From Tomocerus qinae (Eukaryota > Arthropoda > Collembola > Entomobryomorpha > Tomoceridae): 64,000 nt of DNA. The notes under the pieces are model-generated. The model had not been told where the DNA came from, ran no database searches, and saw nothing but the letters and a program-made list of their open reading frames with translations. The DNA is taken from positions 58,714,001 through 58,778,000 of the forward strand of contig CM034546.1 of assembly GCA_020055645.1 (NCBI GenBank), written 5' to 3'. Position numbers and translations under genes: made by a program. This document shows, one piece after another, positions 57,503 to 64,000 of this stretch; within the stretch, counting starts at the first letter, position 1, and every line of letters begins with the position of its first letter.

Positions 57503-60500
57503 ATGGAAAGTAGCAGAACTGAAGAACAATCGTCGCCATCGCCCAATGTCTTTAAAGTTCTTACCGTTGACACGCCAAAGAGAAATAGTTCAACCAATCT
57601 CCCGGACCCTAATTTGCAAAATGGAAGAATTCTTCCAAAAAAATTTCAAGATCAATTTACAGAGCTCAATGCTTGGGGTAAACCTCTGGAAGATATTGAT
57701 CCATACTATGAAAACGGAAAGGTGAATAAAGATAGATGAATAAATGATATTTCTTTATTGGCATGATTGTATTCTGTTGTTAACTATATGTAACAATGGT
57801 TCATGTAAATCTTCTTTGTTTTTTAGACATTTATAGTTGTTTCATCGAACTACAGAATATTCAGATATTCTTCCCATCATTCCTTATTTTTATTCGATCC
57901 CCTGAACACTTTGAGAAGATTTTTTATTTTTATTTTGACCCATTGGATATTTTGTTCTGTCATGACGACAGCTGTGTTGCTTGACTTTACTTTTCAAGTC
58001 AATTTACTATCAGAAGCCAGGAGTATTCAATTAGACCACGGTCGAGTTCCAAGGTAAATGTACAGTGCCTTTTATACTATAAATATCATCTAAATATTTT
58101 GGAATATGAATGAGTATAATTATTCGACTAACGTGAGTATGCATTTTTAATTTTGCAGAGTTGTTTTCCTTTTCATCTATTTGGCTGAGCTTTTTCTCAA
58201 ATGTATATCAATGGGATTTGTCATGAGTCCGTTCACGTACCTAAGGTCATTTTGGTCCTGGTTAGATTTGATGGTCATTATTGAGTCCTTATGGTAAATC
58301 GACAATTTTACCACCTACTTCCTAACAATGTTGTCTGTGAAGCAAAGACTGATGAATGTTAACAATTATTGTGATTTTGCCCATACATAGGGAAACTTTA
58401 GATTTCGACACTGTATGGATATTTTCGACTGTTGTCCTTTTGAAGATAGTTCCTTACCACTCAGGTAAAGAGTATAAATGGGTAAATGAGACATCTCATT
58501 TCGAATATAGTCTATAATATATTCAGAACCAAGATTTAGTTTTGTAAACATTTTCACAGGTCTGCATCTGGCTTTCGACTTCTGTATTTCTTGTGCACTA
58601 AAATTGAAAGAGATGATAATCGCTTCCATTGCTGTAATGACAATTTTCACAATTATGGGAGTGCAGATGTATATGGGAATACTCACTCAAAAATGTATTC
58701 GTAATTTCAATGCTTCGGACTACCTAAATTACACCGAAGAAGAATTACACAAACAATGGCACGATCACACGTCCAATGATACTAATTGGTACCGGGAGGG
58801 AGAGAGATTATGTGGAAATGTATCAGGGACAGGGTAATTTAAAATTTAGTAATTTATGCAGAGAAGCGTAAGATTTTCCACGACTTTTCTCATTTTAACA
58901 TTACTATTACTATAGATTTTGTCCGGAGGGGTACGTTTGTCTTAAAGGCTATGGTAGTAATCCCGATTTTGGATACACAAGTTTTGATTCATTTTTTTGG
59001 GGATTTCTTTCTGTTTTACGTATGGTGACTCAAGATTTTACGGAATCGTTGATGAAACAGGTGAGTTCATTTTCATATGTGTTCATTTTCATAGATTCCA
59101 TAGAGGCAGAATTTAATTCCCATTCATGTTTTGTAGATTTTTGTGACTGCCGGGCATTTCCATGAAATATATTTCTTTTTCATAATAGTTTTCGGTACTT
59201 TTGGACTAGGAACCTTTGCTTACTCAGGTAATTTTAAATAATAGTAAAGTTGAAATGAAATAATGATAATTGCTAATCATAATTTAATCTTACCATAATG
59301 TAGTCGTAGCTCACACTTTTTTGGAAATGAAAGCTACCAGGGATGAAAACGAAAATTCAGCAAGTCAGAACTGTCAGAGCCGAAGTGACAGATATGCATT
59401 TTCCCGTATGTTTCAAAGTTGGAACTTGCCTCCAGGATTTAACTCTTTTCGTCGGAAAATTCACTGTTTTGCGTTTCATCCGTTCTCGGAAGTCTGTATA
59501 ACTTGTATAATAATTTTGGATGTGTTGCTTATGACGTTTAATATTGAGCAATCAATTTTCATGCAAGTAAGTTATAGTATAATAAAGAGTAAACAAAAAG
59601 CACATTATATACAAAATTTATCTGCAATGTATCACGCTGTTATGAAGTATGTTTTCAAATGTAAAAATTTTTGTTAGATATTCTGCTGGATATATATTTT
59701 GGAGTTTGTTGTGAAATTGTTTGCGGAGGGTCCTCGAGATTATTTTCAGCGAAGAGAACACATTTTGGATACAATAATTGTCGTTCTTTTCCTTTTCACT
59801 CTGTTCGTTCATAGTCCTTTGCTCACCTCATTTCTCGTGGTAAGAAATAAGAATTATCGAAATCTTGTACAGACAAAATTAAATATATTATTTCTTAATT
59901 GAATAATAACGTTTACATTTTATATGTGTAGATGAGAATGTTTAAACTATTCCCAAGATGGCCAAGCCTTAATTTTATAATTCAGTCATTTGTGAATACT
60001 TTAAAATATTACTACTTCATCTTTTTGCTGCTTATAATCGTAATGCTCGTGAATGCCGCAAGAGGAACAGTCTTCAACAGTGATTTGTTCGACGGTTGGA
60101 TTTGAAAATAATTTTATTGAGTAGATTAATAGTCTACTGCTGCTTTAATATTCCGTAAAAGGCCTTGCAAATGACATTTTTTCATGGATATCTGTATTTT
60201 GATTATATTATTATGTTCAACAGATTTATATGAACCAAGATGGAATTTTAAGGATTTTGAACACTCTTTCATGATGGTATTTCGCATTGCTTGTGGGGAA
60301 TGGATTGAATGTAAGACGGATGTTATACGATTTTTTGTAGCATTAAGCCGTATTCAATACGTGAAACAAGATTTTGTAAATATAATGTACAGCTATGTGG
60401 GACACGATGTTATTGGAAGGATTTGTCGGCGTTACCTTCTTCATTCCGGTGGTGCTAGTGACATATCTGATCTTGACGATTGCTGCCGCAGCTATTATCG

Positions 60501-63500
60501 TTGAAACAGGAGAAACATTCAGTAAAATAGAATTTCAGGAAAATGCATTGTCTTCAAAATTTGAAGATGGATTACAAAGAGTGTGTGTTCCTCTTACATG
60601 GCTAAGATCCAAAATAAACCCTGGTGGACAAACCCATGATATTTTAGAAGAAGCTCCTATTCATCGTGACTCGTCTCCAGGTCCAAATTCAGTCGGTGAT
60701 ACTGAAAGACATCTAAACATCATTGATAAGATCATTTACAACAAATGCTATTCCATTCTTTCCATTGTCGTTCTTTTATGGTGCTCGTTTATGCTGGTAA
60801 AACAACAGCCACTTGAATTATGTGATTTAATACAGTACCTCCTAAAAGTGACCATAGGGATTACATGCCCCTTATGGGAAATTATGAAAAAAACCATTGT
60901 CCATAATCTAATTTTTTCATATCTTCCTATACATCGTAATCCCTATGGTCACTTTTAACTGCTCCGTACTGTAATATAAATAAAATGTTCTTTTGTTAAT
61001 GTTCTCATATTTTCTGTATTGTTAGACTTTTGAAATTGAACCTCATGACGAAGACAAACCAAAATTAAATATTTCACACGTAAATGCGGAAGGGAATGAA
61101 ACACACCACTCTGATTCGTCGTATGTGTTTCAGTTAAGTATATTATTTTACTCCGATATACTTTTCACGGTTTATTTTGGACTGGATATTATACTCAATT
61201 TGTTAAGCTGTATAATGAAGAAACGATGGGTCAGCAGTGGGTGGATATTCGACTTGATTCTTGTTACCGTAAGTTTTATTTTGTCTCACGGTTCCGTATA
61301 ATGCAAATATTACTGTTATAAAAATTAAAGTATCAAAGTATCTCTCTAATTATGTATATTAGGAAATGATTTTCAATTTCATCATGTATGCTCCGCATTC
61401 AAGCCCACTTCATGGATTTTTTTATGTCAAATGTTTTCGTCTCTTTATGCTGGTATCCAGACTGGACGGATTGAAAGTAAGATGAGACTAATTTACCAAA
61501 TTATTCATTTGTTCTTTGAACATGCTCTGATTTCTTCTTTAATGTTGCAGGCTGTGATAAGTGGATTGATAACTGAAATTACTCTTTTGTGGAAATACGT
61601 ACTGGCTGGATGCTTTATACTTTTAGCATTTGACATTCAAGGAGTTCAACTATTCCACCATAGATATGCTAGGGTAAAAATTTCTGCTAAATCGTTTTAC
61701 CAGATTTTTGGTCAAAGAAGATTAATGTATAATTAATCTAAACTTTAGTGCGTCGATCCTGTAGATTTCAGTATGCCAGATGTAAAACTAATTGATAATA
61801 AATCAATGTGTTTACTCCATAATTTCACCTGGGAAACCCCGGATGCCAATTTTGACAATACACTAAACGGGGTAGTTGCATTGTTTTATACATTGACATT
61901 AAACGGCTGGCTTCAAGTTTTGCATAGCGGCGTAGATATACGTGAGGTTAGCAAATAAAAATATTTTCAAAATAACTAAGATAAGGTTTTGATAAATTTC
62001 ACTACCAAATACCATTGACGTAATCATGTAATTGGAGTTTTTTAAAACTTGTACAGATAGACGATCAACCAGTACGAGATGCAAGCTTTCACAATATATT
62101 TTATTTCATTTATGTAATCTCTATGGGATGTTTCTTTCTATTTTTTGTCTACGTAGGAATTATCATCCATTACTTCAGAACAGATAAGGTAATAATTATT
62201 CTACATTGTATACACATGATACACTTTAATAAAAACATGTAATTTGGCCATCTATAAAATTAACCCGGGTAACAATCAGGATCCAGACATCTAAAATATA
62301 AATGTGTAGAGATAGGGCACAATGTGCTAATTATTAAAATGTTACAATTAAATTTCTAAAATATTATTTTACATGTTTACAGTACAAAGGAATATTCATG
62401 TCATTTAACCAGTTCTTCGAATACAAAATGAAAACAAGACAACTGCTTGAGTCGACATCTGAAGAGACGGCAACAGTAAAAATTCCGGAACCGACTTGGA
62501 AAGGGCTAAAGTTCTTCTATAATATTGTTGAGAGCCCATTTTTTGATAAATTCATTATGTCGGTCATTATTTATCAAATACTCACATCGGCTTTTGAATT
62601 TTATAGCTTCCACGCTAGCGTAAGTTATTAAAATTAATACTAATTATGATCTTAATATATTTATACGAATATAATATTATTAAGTCTTTAGTTTAATTAA
62701 TGTAGTGATAATATGCGTCTAATATGTAGGTAGTAGAATGATTATATTATTTTCAAATACGTTTTACCTCCTCAGTCATTACAGATTTCGCTGTGGGTTA
62801 TAATGGATCTCACCCATTTCTTCGTGATGATTATTTTCACTGTTGAAATGATTTGCAAGCTTTTAGGGTGGAGGCAGCATTATTTCAAGAATATATACAA
62901 CAGAATTGACTTTGTTGTCACCATAGCTTTTATAGAAGGTATGCACGGTAACCTTTAATGATGTTATAAATCCATCCCACATTTTTACCATTTATTGTCA
63001 ATATAACTTTTGTGCTTACATTTGTTCGTTGCAGATGTTTTCGTCGGTTTCATATCCAATATCTTCATATCACCGACTCTTCTATCAATACTTCGAATAT
63101 TTCGAATATTTCAATTTGAGCCTTTCAGAAGAAGAGCTGTGTTATCCAGAAAATATCTGAAATCGTTAGGTCTTGTTAGGCCGGCGCTTTTAAATTTGTT
63201 CCTTTTTCTTGCGATTAACTTGTTTTCCTTTTCTTTGATGTTCATGGCCATTTTTCATAATGCCAAATTGACAGGAATACTTGATATAGACTTCAACTTC
63301 AGAAGTTTTGGCAAATCTTTCAGTCTATTATATCAAATGGCTACTTTCGGAGGTTGGGATGGTATTTATAAATCTCTGACGAATGAGAATAATTGCTATC
63401 AGTCAAATTCAGAAAACGAAGGCAATTGCGGATTTCTGATTAAACCATCTCTGCTCATCTTCTGTTATCTATCAGTTTCTGTAATCACAGTCCTGAATAT

Positions 63501-63690
63501 TTATATTGTATTTACCCTTGAATTCGTCAAGAGGCTTTCAGAAAATGAATCGGAACGTCAGACTAACAATGACACAACAAATAACACAGAAATGTCAAGC
63601 AACAACGCAAATTCATCTTCAGCTAATGTTGAGAATTCCCATGTTGATCGTATGAATTTTAAAGAGTTTACAAACTCTTCTTTTACATAA
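57503..63690 (+). CDS. Divergent voltage-gated sodium channel homologue (four-domain, DENG filter)
   Basis: Twenty exons: 57503-57721, 57827-58053, 58159-58293, 58391-58464, 58560-58833, 58916-59060, 59137-59227, 59304-59566, 59678-59839, 59932-60094, 60224-60310, 60393-60796, 61026-61268, 61363-61476, 61551-61673, 61749-61946, 62057-62188, 62383-62619, 62776-62938, 63035-63690. Phases agree at every junction; 4110 nt, 1369 residues (para is ~2100). Para-like landmarks: [70 protein letters not shown]-like IQGVQLF, GWDG. The selectivity positions are D350, E610, N960 and G1257 instead of D-E-K-A. In domain I S4 the gating charges become D200, W203, S206 and V209; domains II-IV keep only some. 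The III-IV linker keeps IFMS (1022-1025). I-II and II-III linkers are short and the C-terminus lacks EF-hand and IQ regions. Probably a plasma-membrane cation channel or regulatory subunit with weak voltage sensing. Confidence 0.88.
60832..60972. repeat. Inverted repeat in intron 12 of the channel gene
   Basis: 'Aaaagtgaccatagggatta' (60843-60863) and its complement near 60937-60957, with outer 'acagtac' and 'gtactgt', make ~40-bp arms around a ~65-bp loop. Probably a MITE remnant. Confidence 0.8.
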
Positions 63691-64000
63691 CCGAGTCATT
63701 TTCCATATTATAATGTTCTAATTAAAGACAAATTATGTACCTTACTATAGTTTGCTGTTATTCTGAAGGTACGTGAATGCGAATGGGAAAAATAGTGACC
63801 ATTGGAAATGAAATAGTAGAAACATGCCAAAAATGTATTCAAGGTTGAGTATGCTAAATAGTCATGTACTAATTATCATTGTATATTATTGTATCCTGAT
63901 ATAATAAATGAAAGCATGCCTTTTCTTGGAGAAGTTATATCTACGACATGTTAAATTCCCGGATGATTAGACAATGCCATATTACTATATCTTTATATTT
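63691..64000. other. 3' flank of the channel gene
   Basis: AATAAA at 63902-63907 is a likely polyadenylation signal. Nothing else recognised before the window end. Confidence 0.55.

Noticed and set aside
1..64000. CRISPR arrays, operons or bacterial phage defence systems
   Set aside because: The window is eukaryotic with spliced genes; the tandem repeats seen are satellites, coding repeats or transposon arms, with no spacer pattern.
1..64000. tRNA genes
   Set aside because: No stretch with convincing A and B boxes was found by eye; a covariance scan would be decisive.

Overview
This is an AT-rich stretch of an animal nuclear genome. Genes are split by short GT-AG introns, and the arthropod-type telomere motif TTAGG appears. 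The gene content points to an arthropod: a gustatory receptor with the TYxxxMVQF signature, divergent ionotropic receptors, CYP2-clan P450s, a sodium channel related to insect para, and e(y)2/ENY2. An intronless microbial-style polysaccharide lyase gene would suit a springtail (Collembola), but that is inference.

Layout. 1-5506: a dimeric ~120-bp satellite at the edge, a small unrecognised ORF and a six-exon gustatory receptor. 5507-7118: a Mutator-like (MULE) element with exact target duplication. 7119-19100: three tandem copies of a ~4-kb segment. Each copy holds a decayed gustatory-receptor 3' end and, on the minus strand, a large proline-rich exon built from 48-bp repeats with a conserved C-terminal module. 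19100-26660: two tandem, structurally intact seven-exon P450 genes; the second has lost the I-helix threonine and the PPG hinge. 26665-27677: a foldback MULE with a FLYWCH relic. 29461-31560: an intronless ionotropic receptor. 32502-35838: a seven-exon gene with an MGA-type cysteine-rich domain. 39022-39184: a U1 snRNA-like gene. 41255-42116: ENY2. 44861-54560: a tandem duplication of [polysaccharide lyase + ionotropic receptor-like gene]; the second lyase copy is dead and a third copy survives only as upstream sequence. 57503-63690: a 20-exon sodium-channel homologue.

The best candidate for something undescribed is the sodium-channel homologue. All 20 exons join in frame (4110 nt, 1369 residues) and all four domains are present. 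The selectivity ring reads D-E-N-G instead of D-E-K-A, all four S4 gating charges of domain I are gone, other S4 segments are thinned, and the cytoplasmic linkers and C-terminus are much reduced. The IFM-type inactivation latch is kept. Open reading frames and splice sites are preserved throughout, which argues for an expressed and repurposed channel rather than a pseudogene.

Small DNA transposons are common. They include a hAT-like MITE family (four copies, two with exact 8-bp target duplications), two MULE-type elements and several long palindromes. All gene models come from reading the sequence by eye. Splice sites were chosen by GT-AG consensus, phase agreement and similarity to remembered protein families; no search was run.
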